Origin: a virus
DNA: 22,867 nt
IMG/VR virus record: IMGVR_UViG_3300030098_002244
Span: 1 to 22,867 of that record
Strand: one strand, 5' to 3'
The stretch's first letter is position 1. Each line of letters starts with the position of its first letter. Under the pieces are notes generated by a model. The model had not been told where the DNA came from, did no database searches, and saw only the letters and a list, made by a program, of their open reading frames with translations. A program made the position numbers and the translations under genes. This document shows, piece after piece, positions 8,177 to 16,780 of this stretch.

Positions 8177-11100
8177 TGGATGAATTAACTTTTAACCCTG
8201 ATCAAACAGGGAATACAGATACTACCCAACAGATAGAAGGATATGAAAATCATGTTGAACAAATACAACAAGCATATCCTGAACAAGATTGGAGAACACC
8301 TGCACAAGTAGAAGCGGAAGAACAATCACAACAACCTACCCAACCTCAGCAAACTCAGCAACCTGATCAAATAACAGAAGTTGCTAATCAAGTAGCTACA
8401 CAAGTATCAGATCAATTAGGAATAAACCAACAACCTCAGCAAACCCAACAGCCAGGTTTAGAAGCTGGTAGTGAAGAGTGGCAAGATTCATATGTTGGGC
8501 AAGAATATAATCCTGTTTTACAGAAAACTTTAGCAAATACAGATCAGTATGGTTATACACCAACTGAATTTATTAGAGATAGAGAAGGTAAACTTATACC
8601 AGATGGAATTAGAAGAACTCAAAATCTCAATTGGAGTTATTTACCAAAGAAAGAATATAATTTCTGGAAGAAGTATGATGAAAATGGAGGTGATTTAAAT
8701 TTAGAGAACCAACTATGGGCTATCAATACAATCCGTAATGATCCTGAAATGTTGGTAAGATATGACAGAAACCAAGATGGTGAGTTTACTATCTCGGACT
8801 GGCATGATATGAGTAGATCTAATTTAACTCCAGAAGAAGACCGTGCTTTAACAGAAAAATGGATTAGAGGATTAGAAAACAAATCTTTAGTTAGACGAGG
8901 TAAGTCCTTTTTCCGTCATTGGTTATATAAAGGTAACCTTGGTATACTTCCAGGTATAGAAGAAAACCCTGGTAGATGGGGTACACTGGATACTAACATG
9001 GCTAGATTTACTGGTACCAGACGTTTACAAGCGTTAGGTCCAGATAATCTAATGAAAGAAGAGGGTGAAAGTTCTAGACAAGCTCAAGCTGGAGCAGTAT
9101 TTGATTTATCTACAGTTGCATTATCAGCACCTGAAAAACTATTTGCAGGATTAGCTGCTGCTAAAACTGATGGAGATGAAGATACATGGTTTGATGGAGA
9201 TGTGTTTGCCGCACATGATGCAAAAGCCGATGACTTCATATATAACCATGAAAATGAGATGTCTCTTGGGTACGCTCTGAATCATCCAAACAATAGAGTT
9301 TGGAGTGATAAGATGATGTATGAGATGACATACTATGGTCTTCCAATTGCAACTGCAGCTGTAGCCACTGGAGGTACATCTCTAGGTGCTTCAACATTAG
9401 GAGCTACGTCACTCGCTGGTAAAGTTGGTGCAGTCGCATTAACTACTAGTGCAGCTGTAGGTGTAGAAACTGTACCATTAGCTTTATTCCGAGACCTTTC
9501 AGAAAAAGGTATGGGTAATATGTATGATGAGAATACCATGTTAAAACGGTATGCTGAAGCTCATCCTGAAGCCCGTATGTTTGGAATGCAAATGTCTCAT
9601 TTCATAGAAACCCCTCTTGGTAGACAACTCGCTCATGTAGGAGATGAAGTTGTATATGATGGTGCTACACAAATGGTACTGTTTGGTGGTTTCAAAGGAT
9701 TAAGGCATGGTGTACCACATGCTCTTAGATTTAGTGGAGAGCTATTAAGTTCATTTGATACCAGTGTAAAACCTTGGTCAAGGCACGTAACAACTCCATT
9801 AAAAAATACTGAACATTGGTTAAAGGTTAGAAAACAACAATTAAGTGATAAAATAACAGCTGGTAGATCTCAACAACGTATGGCAGAAGAAGGTCCATCT
9901 AGCCCATGGGTTAAAGATCCTTGGTCTGATGCTAGTGTTGGTTCAACTTATGGAGATTATAAAAATATACCTACCCAAACTGGTCAAGGTATAGCTCCAG
10001 CTAGAGCTGATGTTTTAGAAATTAATAATCAATTAGATGAAATAGATAGTGCTATTGGATGGGAAGGTGGAAGTACAGACGCATTATTAACACCACTCGA
10101 GCAAGCTGAATTTAGTAAAGGTGGAATCCCTGATCCATGGCTTTCTGGAAAAGTTGATGAGTATTGGAATAATCCAAATCTTAAAGCACAGTTAAATGAA
10201 TTGAACCCATTACAACGTACATTAGGTGAATATGGTAGCAATACATTAAAACGTGTTCAACAAATTCTAGGTAGAGATGCTGCTAGTTTATCTCCAGAAG
10301 AGTTTTGGGGTAAAGCATTTACTGATACTCCTATTAAACCAGGGGAAGTATTAGATGATGTTAAAGGTTTCGTAGTGAAAAATTTACAAGTACAAGATGC
10401 TGTAAATATGTCTTTGTTAAAGCAACTTAGAGATACAGCAAATGGTGCTGGTGAAATGTTAGGTAAAGCTGATATATTTGCTGTTGGCGGACCAATGAGA
10501 AGAATTGCAGATAATCTTGTAACTGGTTTAACACAAGTAAAGAAGACTCAATTTACTTGGGATCTTGCACGTAAAAAAATGCAAGCAAGTGGTGGAGAAT
10601 TAACTCCAGATATGGTGAGAGAAATAGACGGACTTGTAGCTAAAAGAGCCAGCGAACTTCAGAAAGAAAATATGGATGGTGTACGGTTAATGATGCAGAT
10701 GCTAGAAGATAGTGATTCTGACGACTTAGCAGAAGGTATATTAGATGTATTTAAAGTATCTAATGATATTCATAACTGGAAGGATTTCGATGCTTGGATG
10801 AGGCAGAAGATTAGTGGAGGTGAGTTCCAAGGTAAAGTTAAAACAGGTGCATTAATACATGAACTTCAAGGGGTTATGGTTAATAGTATCCTTAGTGGAC
10901 CTAAAACTCCTATGAGAGCTCTTATGGGTACTACTGTTAACTCTTATCTAAATGCTATCAATGAAGCTGCAGGTGCTACTTTAAGAGCACCATTTACTGG
11001 TGATGTAGCAAGTAGAGCTGCGTCTGTTGCTAAGTTAAAAGGTATGTTTGAACTTATACCTGAAGCTATGCAAGTGTTTAGACAACATCTAAAATCCAAA

Positions 11101-12894
11101 TTCAATGCAGATATAGCTGATATTAGAACTAGATACTCTGAACCAATGTCAAGAGGTGATAATAATTGGCATCTATTTGAACAGTGGACAGAGAAAAATG
11201 GTAATATTGGTGATAAAGCTGCCTTTCGTATAGCAAATATAGCAAGAAATCTTAACAATAATAAACTACTTAGTTGGTCTCCACGTGCTTTAGCAGCTAC
11301 TGATGAAACATTTAAATGGTTATTAACTAGAGCTAGATCTAAAGAGATTGGTATGAGACAAGCTTTAGAAGTTGCTGGTAGAGATGGTGTTGAATTTTCA
11401 CCAGATCTTATGAAGCAAGCTGAAGATATTCATATGAAGAATCTCTTAGATGCTGATGGTAATATAGATATAGGACAAGATTCATGGCTTGAAAAACAAT
11501 TTAAAGAAGTTACACTTACAACTGAATTAGGTGGTTTTGCTAAAGAACTAGATACTTTATTAAAAGATAAACCATTAGTAAGACCTTTCTATCTATTTGC
11601 TAGAACAGGTATTAATGGATTAAACTTTACATATAAGAATACCCCATTACTTGGTGCTTTACATAAAGAATCTATAGATATCTTAAGACATACTGGTGAT
11701 GATTTTACACCATTATTTAAGTATGGTATTGAGAATGCTAATGATTTAGCTAATGCTAGAAATTTATTTGCAGGTAGACAGGCAGTTGGTGCTGCAACAG
11801 TTATGACCTTCGCTGGTATGTACATGGGCGGTCAATTGACTGGTAATGGTCCTGCTGATAGGAAGTTGAGACAGACTTGGATGAATGCAGGCTGGAAACC
11901 TAATCATGTATATATAGGTGATGTCGGTTTTGATTATACTTCCTTAGAACCATATAATACTATCTTCTCTGCTATTGCTGATATAGGTGATAACATGGAA
12001 CTTATGGGTAGTGAGTGGGCTGAAAAACGTTTACAAGCAGCAGCATTTGTTATAGGTAGAGGTTTAACTGGTAAAACATATATGTCTGGATTAGACCAGA
12101 TGATGCAAATAGCACAGATGAAACCTGGTGCTCTTGATAAAGCTGGTGCTAATATATTAAATAATAGTATACCTTTAGCAGGTATGAGGAATGAATTTGG
12201 TAAATGGGTTAATCCTCATATGAAAGAATTAAATTCTGATATGTGGAGTTCTATTAGAAATAGAAACCAAGCATCTGAATTCTTAGCAGGTGAAAGCTCT
12301 TTACCAGAAAAAAGTGATATGTTAAATGGTAAACCAATTAATAATTGGAATATTGTTGGCAGATCGTTTAATGCAGTTTCTCCTGTTAGTTTAGATATTA
12401 GAAGCAAATCACCTGGTAGAAAACTTTTATTAGATAGTAACTACGATCTTAAATCTACAGTATATTCTTATGGTGGTTATTCATTTGTTAAAGATAATCA
12501 AGTAAGAGCACATTTCCAAAATGCTATAGGTACTGTACCTGTCACTGTTGGGTTTAAAAAGTTTAAGAATGTAGAAGAAGCTTTAGATTATCTTGCTTCA
12601 AGAAAGGATGTTCAAAACTCCATGGCAAAGATGCAAGCTGATTCTAGGAATCCAGGTCAATGGGATATGGATCCAAATAATTATCCTCATAATACACTTA
12701 TAGATAATTTAATGAATCAAGCTAGAGCTAGAGCTTGGGCTAAAATCCAACAACCTGATCATCCAGCATATAGATGGGTTGAAAAGTTGAAAAAGAAAAA
12801 AGATGGTTTGGATACTAGAACTAGAGATAATAGACAAGGAATTTTAGATTTAAACTACCCGACACAGAAAGTAGAACAATTCCCTCAGAACTAA
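8176..12894 (+). CDS. Large internal virion protein, T7 gp16-like, no visible SLT domain
   Basis: A 1572-residue protein (T7 gp16 is 1318) that should be the largest ejected core protein and span the inner membrane during genome entry. I choose ATG 8176, which overlaps the upstream TGA by one base; GTG 8173 is also in frame. Residues 40-95 are a Gln/Pro-rich low-complexity stretch. Where T7 gp16 has a lytic transglycosylase, I see no such motif. Residues about 197-208 form an EF-hand-like loop (DRNQDGEFTISD), with a weaker Asp/Asn-rich loop about 29 residues before it. Residues about 384-438 are a Gly/Ala-rich hydrophobic stretch suited to membrane insertion. A typical C-terminal region (QLTGNGPADRKLRQTWMNAG, about 1219-1240) is conserved in large internal proteins of marine podoviruses. 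It lies directly before the tail fibre gene. Confidence 0.85.
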   Translation: MDELTFNPDQTGNTDTTQQIEGYENHVEQIQQAYPEQDWRTPAQVEAEEQSQQPTQPQQTQQPDQITEVANQVATQVSDQLGINQQPQQTQQPGLEAGSEEWQDSYVGQEYNPVLQKTLANTDQYGYTPTEFIRDREGKLIPDGIRRTQNLNWSYLPKKEYNFWKKYDENGGDLNLENQLWAINTIRNDPEMLVRYDRNQDGEFTISDWHDMSRSNLTPEEDRALTEKWIRGLENKSLVRRGKSFFRHWLYKGNLGILPGIEENPGRWGTLDTNMARFTGTRRLQALGPDNLMKEEGESSRQAQAGAVFDLSTVALSAPEKLFAGLAAAKTDGDEDTWFDGDVFAAHDAKADDFIYNHENEMSLGYALNHPNNRVWSDKMMYEMTYYGLPIATAAVATGGTSLGASTLGATSLAGKVGAVALTTSAAVGVETVPLALFRDLSEKGMGNMYDENTMLKRYAEAHPEARMFGMQMSHFIETPLGRQLAHVGDEVVYDGATQMVLFGGFKGLRHGVPHALRFSGELLSSFDTSVKPWSRHVTTPLKNTEHWLKVRKQQLSDKITAGRSQQRMAEEGPSSPWVKDPWSDASVGSTYGDYKNIPTQTGQGIAPARADVLEINNQLDEIDSAIGWEGGSTDALLTPLEQAEFSKGGIPDPWLSGKVDEYWNNPNLKAQLNELNPLQRTLGEYGSNTLKRVQQILGRDAASLSPEEFWGKAFTDTPIKPGEVLDDVKGFVVKNLQVQDAVNMSLLKQLRDTANGAGEMLGKADIFAVGGPMRRIADNLVTGLTQVKKTQFTWDLARKKMQASGGELTPDMVREIDGLVAKRASELQKENMDGVRLMMQMLEDSDSDDLAEGILDVFKVSNDIHNWKDFDAWMRQKISGGEFQGKVKTGALIHELQGVMVNSILSGPKTPMRALMGTTVNSYLNAINEAAGATLRAPFTGDVASRAASVAKLKGMFELIPEAMQVFRQHLKSKFNADIADIRTRYSEPMSRGDNNWHLFEQWTEKNGNIGDKAAFRIANIARNLNNNKLLSWSPRALAATDETFKWLLTRARSKEIGMRQALEVAGRDGVEFSPDLMKQAEDIHMKNLLDADGNIDIGQDSWLEKQFKEVTLTTELGGFAKELDTLLKDKPLVRPFYLFARTGINGLNFTYKNTPLLGALHKESIDILRHTGDDFTPLFKYGIENANDLANARNLFAGRQAVGAATVMTFAGMYMGGQLTGNGPADRKLRQTWMNAGWKPNHVYIGDVGFDYTSLEPYNTIFSAIADIGDNMELMGSEWAEKRLQAAAFVIGRGLTGKTYMSGLDQMMQIAQMKPGALDKAGANILNNSIPLAGMRNEFGKWVNPHMKELNSDMWSSIRNRNQASEFLAGESSLPEKSDMLNGKPINNWNIVGRSFNAVSPVSLDIRSKSPGRKLLLDSNYDLKSTVYSYGGYSFVKDNQVRAHFQNAIGTVPVTVGFKKFKNVEEALDYLASRKDVQNSMAKMQADSRNPGQWDMDPNNYPHNTLIDNLMNQARARAWAKIQQPDHPAYRWVEKLKKKKDGLDTRTRDNRQGILDLNYPTQKVEQFPQN
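8764..8799 (+). other. EF-hand-like calcium-binding loop in gp16-like protein
   Basis: The 12 codons encode DRNQDGEFTISD. Positions 1, 3, 5 and 12 are Asp, Asn, Asp and Asp, position 6 is Gly and position 8 is a hydrophobic Phe, as in a canonical EF-hand or dockerin loop except that Asp replaces the usual Glu at position 12. A degenerate Asp/Asn/Gly loop (DENGGDLNLEN) precedes it by 29 residues, so a paired site is possible. Calcium binding is inferred from the motif alone. Confidence 0.6.
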
Positions 12895-14970
12895 ATGGCA
12901 CATACAAAAGTAACAAAAACACACTCCCAAAATACAGGAGTGGCGAATACATTTAGCTACTCTGGGAGTTTTGATGTATTCAAGGGTAGTGAAGTAACAG
13001 TAACATTAGATGCAGTAGCATTAACTTTTACGTCTTCTACTATAAACGAATCTGCCTCCCCTAGAGAATATACAGTAGATACATCAGCTAAAACTATACA
13101 TATTGGGGGAGCGGATTTATCTAGTGGTACTATAATAATAAGACCTGAGACTGATATGGGAGCTCCTACCCCAAGAGCTACCTATGCACCAGGTTCATCC
13201 ATTACATCTGAAGACCTTAACAATAACCAAACGCAATTGATGCGTAAGGCTATGGAGTATGATGAAACTAAGCTTTCATCTACTGGTGGTACTATGACTG
13301 GTGACCTTACCTTGGGTGAGGATACTAAGATTATATTTGAAGGTGCAACAGACGATGGATATGAGACAACGCTTACTGTTACTGACCCTACTGCTGATCG
13401 TACTATTACCTTACCTAATGTAACTGGTACGGTAATAACAACAGGAGATACAGCAACAGTTACAGCTACTATGCTGGCAGCTAATTCTGTTGATTCTTCT
13501 GAGTTAGTAGATGGAAGTATAGATACAAGTCATATCGGAGCTTCTCAAGTAACAACTGCTAAAATAGCAGATGAAAATGTTACAACTGCAAAGATAGCAA
13601 ATGATGCAATAAATGGAGCAAAGATAGCTGACGATGCTATAGATTCTGAACATTATGTTGATGGGTCTATCGATGCCGCACACTTTGCTGCAGGGTCTGT
13701 AGATGCTACAGCTTTAGGATCTAATGCAGTTACAACAGCTAAGATTAATGCAGATGCTGTAACAGGAGCAAAGATTGCAGATGATGCTATTGACTCAGAA
13801 CACTTAGTAGATGGGTCTATTGATACGGCACATATAGGTGCAGCTCAAGTTACTACAGCTAAGATAGCAGATGATGCTATTACTATTGGTAAGGTAGGTT
13901 GTGAACAAACAACGATTTCTGACAGTGATTCACATCTTCCTACATCAGGAGCTGTTGTAGATTATGTTTCAGCAGCTATAACTCCACTTGGTGGATTTGA
14001 AGCAATTGCAACTGAAGATGTATTTCCAACAACTATACCAGCTGCAGGTGTTATAGTTAGTATTGCTGATGCTACAGAGATTTCTGTTAATAGTAGTGGT
14101 GTTGCAACTAACTGTAGAACAGATGGTAATGGTTCTGATAATGTAACAATTAATGGATTCCCTTCTATTCTTAGAGGAGGTGTAGGGGACAATGCAGATC
14201 CATATATCTTACCAGCTTCATCTGGTCTTTTAGTAGTATCAACAGGATCAAGCCATACATATACTTATCACAGATTAATTGCAACTACAGAAGATATAAA
14301 ACTTTTATCTGATACTGTAGAATCTTTTAAAGCTAGATACCGTGTAGCTAGTTCAGCACCCGGTTCAGATAATAATGATGGTGATATTTATTATAATACT
14401 ACCAATGATACATTATATGTATATGATGGATCTCAATGGGAAGCATCAGTTTCAACGACACCGGGTGACGACACAGTTACAGGTGCAAAAATAGTTGATA
14501 ATGCTATTGATTCAGAACATTACACTGATGGAAGTATTGATCACGTTCACTTAGCAGCTGATGCGGTAGACGGAGATAATATAGCTGATGATTCTATTAA
14601 CTCAGAACACTATGTTGATGGTAGTATAGATACAGCTCATATAGCTGATAACCAAGTAACTCTTGCTAAGATGGCAGGAATTGCTAGAGGTAAAATTATT
14701 TATGGAGATTCTAGTGGGGACCCAGCCGTATTAGCTGTAGGTTCTAGCGGACAAGTACTTACAACTGATGGTACAGATATTTCATGGGGAACCGCTGCAG
14801 CTGGTGCAACTGGTGGAGGTTCTGATAAAGTATTCTGGGAAAACGGTCAAACAGTAACTGCTGACTATACACTAACAAATAACACGAATGCAGGATCATT
14901 TGGTCCTATAACAATCAATTCTGGCGTCACTGTAACAGTCGGCTCTGGAGAAAACTGGACAATCGTTTAA
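12895..14970 (+). CDS. Tail fibre protein with T7 gp17-type N-terminal anchor
   Basis: A 691-residue fibre that attaches to the tail through its N-terminus and contacts the host surface through the rest. Residues 1-125 are the T7 gp17-type anchor domain (TFSYSGSFDVFKGSEVTVTL; ATYAPGSSITSEDLNNNQT). Residues 131-186 carry a common marine fibre linker (PTADRTITLPNVTGTVITTG). Two blocks of short repeats, residues 192-333 and 525-596, give the pattern AKIADDAIDSEH then VDGSIDTAHIG and probably a trimeric beta shaft. Between them are a 340-470 region and a NTTNDTLYVYDGSQWE motif frequent in phage fibres. The C-terminus (ITINSGVTVTVGSGENWTIV) is a common fibre ending. No autocleaving chaperone domain is visible. 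The ATG directly follows the upstream TAA. Confidence 0.9.
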   Translation: MAHTKVTKTHSQNTGVANTFSYSGSFDVFKGSEVTVTLDAVALTFTSSTINESASPREYTVDTSAKTIHIGGADLSSGTIIIRPETDMGAPTPRATYAPGSSITSEDLNNNQTQLMRKAMEYDETKLSSTGGTMTGDLTLGEDTKIIFEGATDDGYETTLTVTDPTADRTITLPNVTGTVITTGDTATVTATMLAANSVDSSELVDGSIDTSHIGASQVTTAKIADENVTTAKIANDAINGAKIADDAIDSEHYVDGSIDAAHFAAGSVDATALGSNAVTTAKINADAVTGAKIADDAIDSEHLVDGSIDTAHIGAAQVTTAKIADDAITIGKVGCEQTTISDSDSHLPTSGAVVDYVSAAITPLGGFEAIATEDVFPTTIPAAGVIVSIADATEISVNSSGVATNCRTDGNGSDNVTINGFPSILRGGVGDNADPYILPASSGLLVVSTGSSHTYTYHRLIATTEDIKLLSDTVESFKARYRVASSAPGSDNNDGDIYYNTTNDTLYVYDGSQWEASVSTTPGDDTVTGAKIVDNAIDSEHYTDGSIDHVHLAADAVDGDNIADDSINSEHYVDGSIDTAHIADNQVTLAKMAGIARGKIIYGDSSGDPAVLAVGSSGQVLTTDGTDISWGTAAAGATGGGSDKVFWENGQTVTADYTLTNNTNAGSFGPITINSGVTVTVGSGENWTIV
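13468..13893 (+). repeat. Tail fibre repeat block I (protein-level repeats)
   Basis: Fibre residues 192-333 repeat a degenerate unit: TTAKIADDAI, then DSEHLVDGSIDTAHIGA. Related units begin at residues about 201, 243, 269 and 294. The DNA copies differ at many third positions, so the repeat is kept at protein level. It probably forms a beta-rich shaft. Confidence 0.8.
14467..14682 (+). repeat. Tail fibre repeat block II
   Basis: Fibre residues 525-596 resume the same unit as block I (GAKIVDNAIDSEHYTDGSID, then NIADDSINSEHYVDGSIDTA) after a gap of about 190 residues of unrelated sequence. The interruption suggests that a domain was inserted in a once continuous shaft, or that a repeat-containing segment was duplicated. 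Confidence 0.75.
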
Positions 14971-14974
14971 AATT

Positions 14975-15520
14975 ATGACAATAACAATTAATGGGAACGG
15001 TACCGTCACAGGATTAGCAGCTGGTGGTTTACCAGATGGCTCAATAGTAGCGGCTGATTTAGCAAGTGGAGTAGGTTCACCAGAATACACCTCTTTTCAT
15101 GCTGGTCTTAATTCAGACCAAACAATTTCAACTGGTACATGGACTGATATAGTTTTTAATGTCGATTCAGGTGGTACATATTGGGATACTGGAAGTGATT
15201 ATAACACATCTAATGGTCAATGGACTGTACCTTTTACTGGTAAATATTTTTATTATGCGATGTTAAGATTTAACGGTTTAGGGAATGGAAAGGTATGTTA
15301 TATAGCTTTATATAACGGTAATAGTCAGATTGGAACTAGTATGATTAAATTCCATCAAGAAAGAACTGGAGATAATGATTTTGAAATCAAAACTGCAGGT
15401 ATTTGTGCTTTAGATGCAAGTGATACTATTACAGTTAGAGGATACCATGATCATGGTAGTAACCGAGATGTAAATGCTAACAACTGTGCCTTTGGTGTGT
15501 TTTATCTTAAGGGAGAATAA
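14975..15520 (+). CDS. Short fibre-like protein with C1q-like domain
   Basis: A 181-residue protein. Residues 1-36 (MTITINGNGTVTGLAAGGLPDGS) match a linker usually found inside longer marine phage fibres. Residues about 40-181 look like a C1q/TNF-type jelly roll: an FHAGLNSDQTIS strand, GQWTVPFTGKYFYYA (the conserved core strands), and a closing FGVFYL strand. Such domains trimerise and bind cell-surface ligands, so this is a likely receptor-binding tip or accessory fibre. It starts four bases after the main fibre stop, without a clear ribosome binding site, and is followed two bases later by a small partner gene. It could once have been the C-terminal part of a longer fibre gene. Confidence 0.78.
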   Translation: MTITINGNGTVTGLAAGGLPDGSIVAADLASGVGSPEYTSFHAGLNSDQTISTGTWTDIVFNVDSGGTYWDTGSDYNTSNGQWTVPFTGKYFYYAMLRFNGLGNGKVCYIALYNGNSQIGTSMIKFHQERTGDNDFEIKTAGICALDASDTITVRGYHDHGSNRDVNANNCAFGVFYLKGE

Positions 15521-15522
15521 TT

Positions 15523-15867
15523 ATGGCAAATAAAGCATTACAATGTCAGCAGTATCTTCGTAATAAAGGTAAGACAGAAGCTGAAGTACAGGAATTAGTA
15601 TCAGACTTTACTAAAGTTAGAATAGATGCAAATTCATCTGGAGACTATATAAGTGTTTGGGATGTTTCAGGTATAACAAAACCTACTGATTCTGAACTAT
15701 CTGCAGTTAATTCAGATGCAGATAAAATAGAAGCATTAAATATTGTTCGTAATAATAGAGCTAAAGAATACCCTTCTGTGGTCGATCAGTTGGACGACAT
15801 ATACCATAACGGTATAGATGCTTGGAAAGCAACGATTAAAAAAACTAAGGATAAATATCCCAAATGA
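15523..15867 (+). CDS. Small PTDS-motif protein, possible fibre-assembly partner
   Basis: A 114-residue, charged, mostly helical protein. It has a TKPTDSELSAV motif (about residue 52) and a C-terminal RAKEYPSVVDQLDDIYHNGI helix ending in a KDKYPK tail. The gene at 16472 shares both parts (TKPTDSQ; RAAAYDLIQEQLDQLY; K..NPKP), so the two are paralogues. Both lie directly after a short fibre gene. Small proteins of this kind are common beside marine phage fibre genes and resemble the XkdW and tail-fibre-assembly families, so a fibre chaperone is the best guess. The start is well supported by AAGGGAG at 15509-15515, 7 bases before the ATG. Its TGA overlaps the next ATG (ATGA). Confidence 0.62.
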   Translation: MANKALQCQQYLRNKGKTEAEVQELVSDFTKVRIDANSSGDYISVWDVSGITKPTDSELSAVNSDADKIEALNIVRNNRAKEYPSVVDQLDDIYHNGIDAWKATIKKTKDKYPK

Positions 15868-16475
15868 GTACATTAAAATTAACAGCTGACACAGGAGGAG
15901 GCACTGTTTCCCTTAAAGGTCCAGCTTCAACAACAAGTAATGCAGCCGTACAACTTACTCTTCCACAAAATGATGGAGATGCTTCACAGTTTCTGCAAAC
16001 AAATGGATCGGGTGCATTAACTTGGGCTGCTACTGGGCGAAAACTTTTAAAATATGGTTATCATGAATTTAATACAACAACAAATATAAGCAGTACTTAT
16101 TCAAAAACAGATATTCCAGGCAGTTCATTTTCTTATACCCCTGTTTCTGCAAGCAGTAAATTACTTGTTACATCTCATACAAATGTCTATACCTTGGCTA
16201 ATGATAACAGTTATTATGCACAATTCCGAATTTATATGTGTGTAGATAGTACTGAAGCAGGAGAGATAATTGTTTATCGTGGTAGAAATTCAACAGGTCA
16301 ATATGAAACTTATTGGAGTGGTCCTGAAACTTTTACAAGAGAGTTTTCTTCTCCAGGCACTAGTGCAGTCGATATTAAGCTAAAAAGTAAGAGGGAAAAC
16401 AATTCAACAGATTATTGTCAGATAAATGTGCAGGGTGCGAAATCAAGCATTTTAGTATTGGAGATTGAAACATGA
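15864..16475 (+). CDS. Short fibre-like protein, MSTLKL family
   Basis: A 203-residue protein. The N-terminal part (MSTLKLTADTGGGTVSLKGP; then VQLTLPQNDGDASQFLQTNG) is a widespread attachment module of cyanophage fibres. Residues about 57-203 are a beta-rich head with strands such as SASSKLLVTSHTNVY and a terminal SSILVLEIE strand. It has no signal peptide or membrane segment. It probably forms an additional host-recognition appendage or a tip that binds another fibre. The start overlaps the previous stop by four bases (ATGA at 15864), and its own TGA overlaps ATG 16472 in the same way. This coupling suggests fixed production ratios within the fibre cluster. Confidence 0.75.
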   Translation: MSTLKLTADTGGGTVSLKGPASTTSNAAVQLTLPQNDGDASQFLQTNGSGALTWAATGRKLLKYGYHEFNTTTNISSTYSKTDIPGSSFSYTPVSASSKLLVTSHTNVYTLANDNSYYAQFRIYMCVDSTEAGEIIVYRGRNSTGQYETYWSGPETFTREFSSPGTSAVDIKLKSKRENNSTDYCQINVQGAKSSILVLEIET

Positions 16476-16780
16476 TGGAACCAACTTTTTACGATGCTGT
16501 CAAAGCTCTTGCTCCTAATGCTGAGTTTCAAGTTATTGATAACTCCACTTTAAATTGGTTAATAGCTAATGGAGATACAAAGCCCACTGACTCTCAAATT
16601 ACAACTAAACTTGATGAATTAAAGACTGCTTACAATAACAAAAAATACCAGAGAGATAGAGCTGCTGCTTACGATCTAATTCAAGAACAATTAGATCAAC
16701 TCTATTGGGACAAAAAGAATGGCACTAACAAGTGGGTCGAAGCCATTGACAAAGTAAAATCAGACAATCCAAAACCATGA
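16472..16780 (+). CDS. Small PTDS-motif protein, paralogue of the 15523 gene
   Basis: A 102-residue protein with an N-terminal FYDAVKALAPNAEFQVIDN segment, a TKPTDSQ motif and a C-terminal YQRDRAAAYDLIQEQLDQLY helix ending in SDNPKP. The N-terminal part and the PT motif recall XkdW-type prophage proteins; the C-terminal helix is shared with the product of the gene at 15523. Two ATGs in tandem (16472 and 16475) can both serve; the first gives an ATGA overlap with the preceding fibre gene. The last four bases overlap the next fibre gene. Its role is unproven; location after a fibre head gene favours a folding or attachment helper. Confidence 0.62.
   Translation: MMEPTFYDAVKALAPNAEFQVIDNSTLNWLIANGDTKPTDSQITTKLDELKTAYNNKKYQRDRAAAYDLIQEQLDQLYWDKKNGTNKWVEAIDKVKSDNPKP

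Noticed and set aside
8173-8178. GTG 8173 as start of the gp16-like gene
   Set aside because: ATG 8176 directly follows in frame and overlaps the upstream TGA by one base, a usual coupled start. The GTG adds a single residue.
10944-11258. Minus-strand open frames, such as this 104-codon one
   Set aside because: It and the other minus-strand frames lie wholly within well-supported + strand genes, show no domain or ribosome binding site, and break the uniform gene direction.
13468-14682. CRISPR-like or DNA-level tandem array in the fibre gene
   Set aside because: The repeats are in frame, diverge at third positions and lack constant spacing. They are protein structural repeats.
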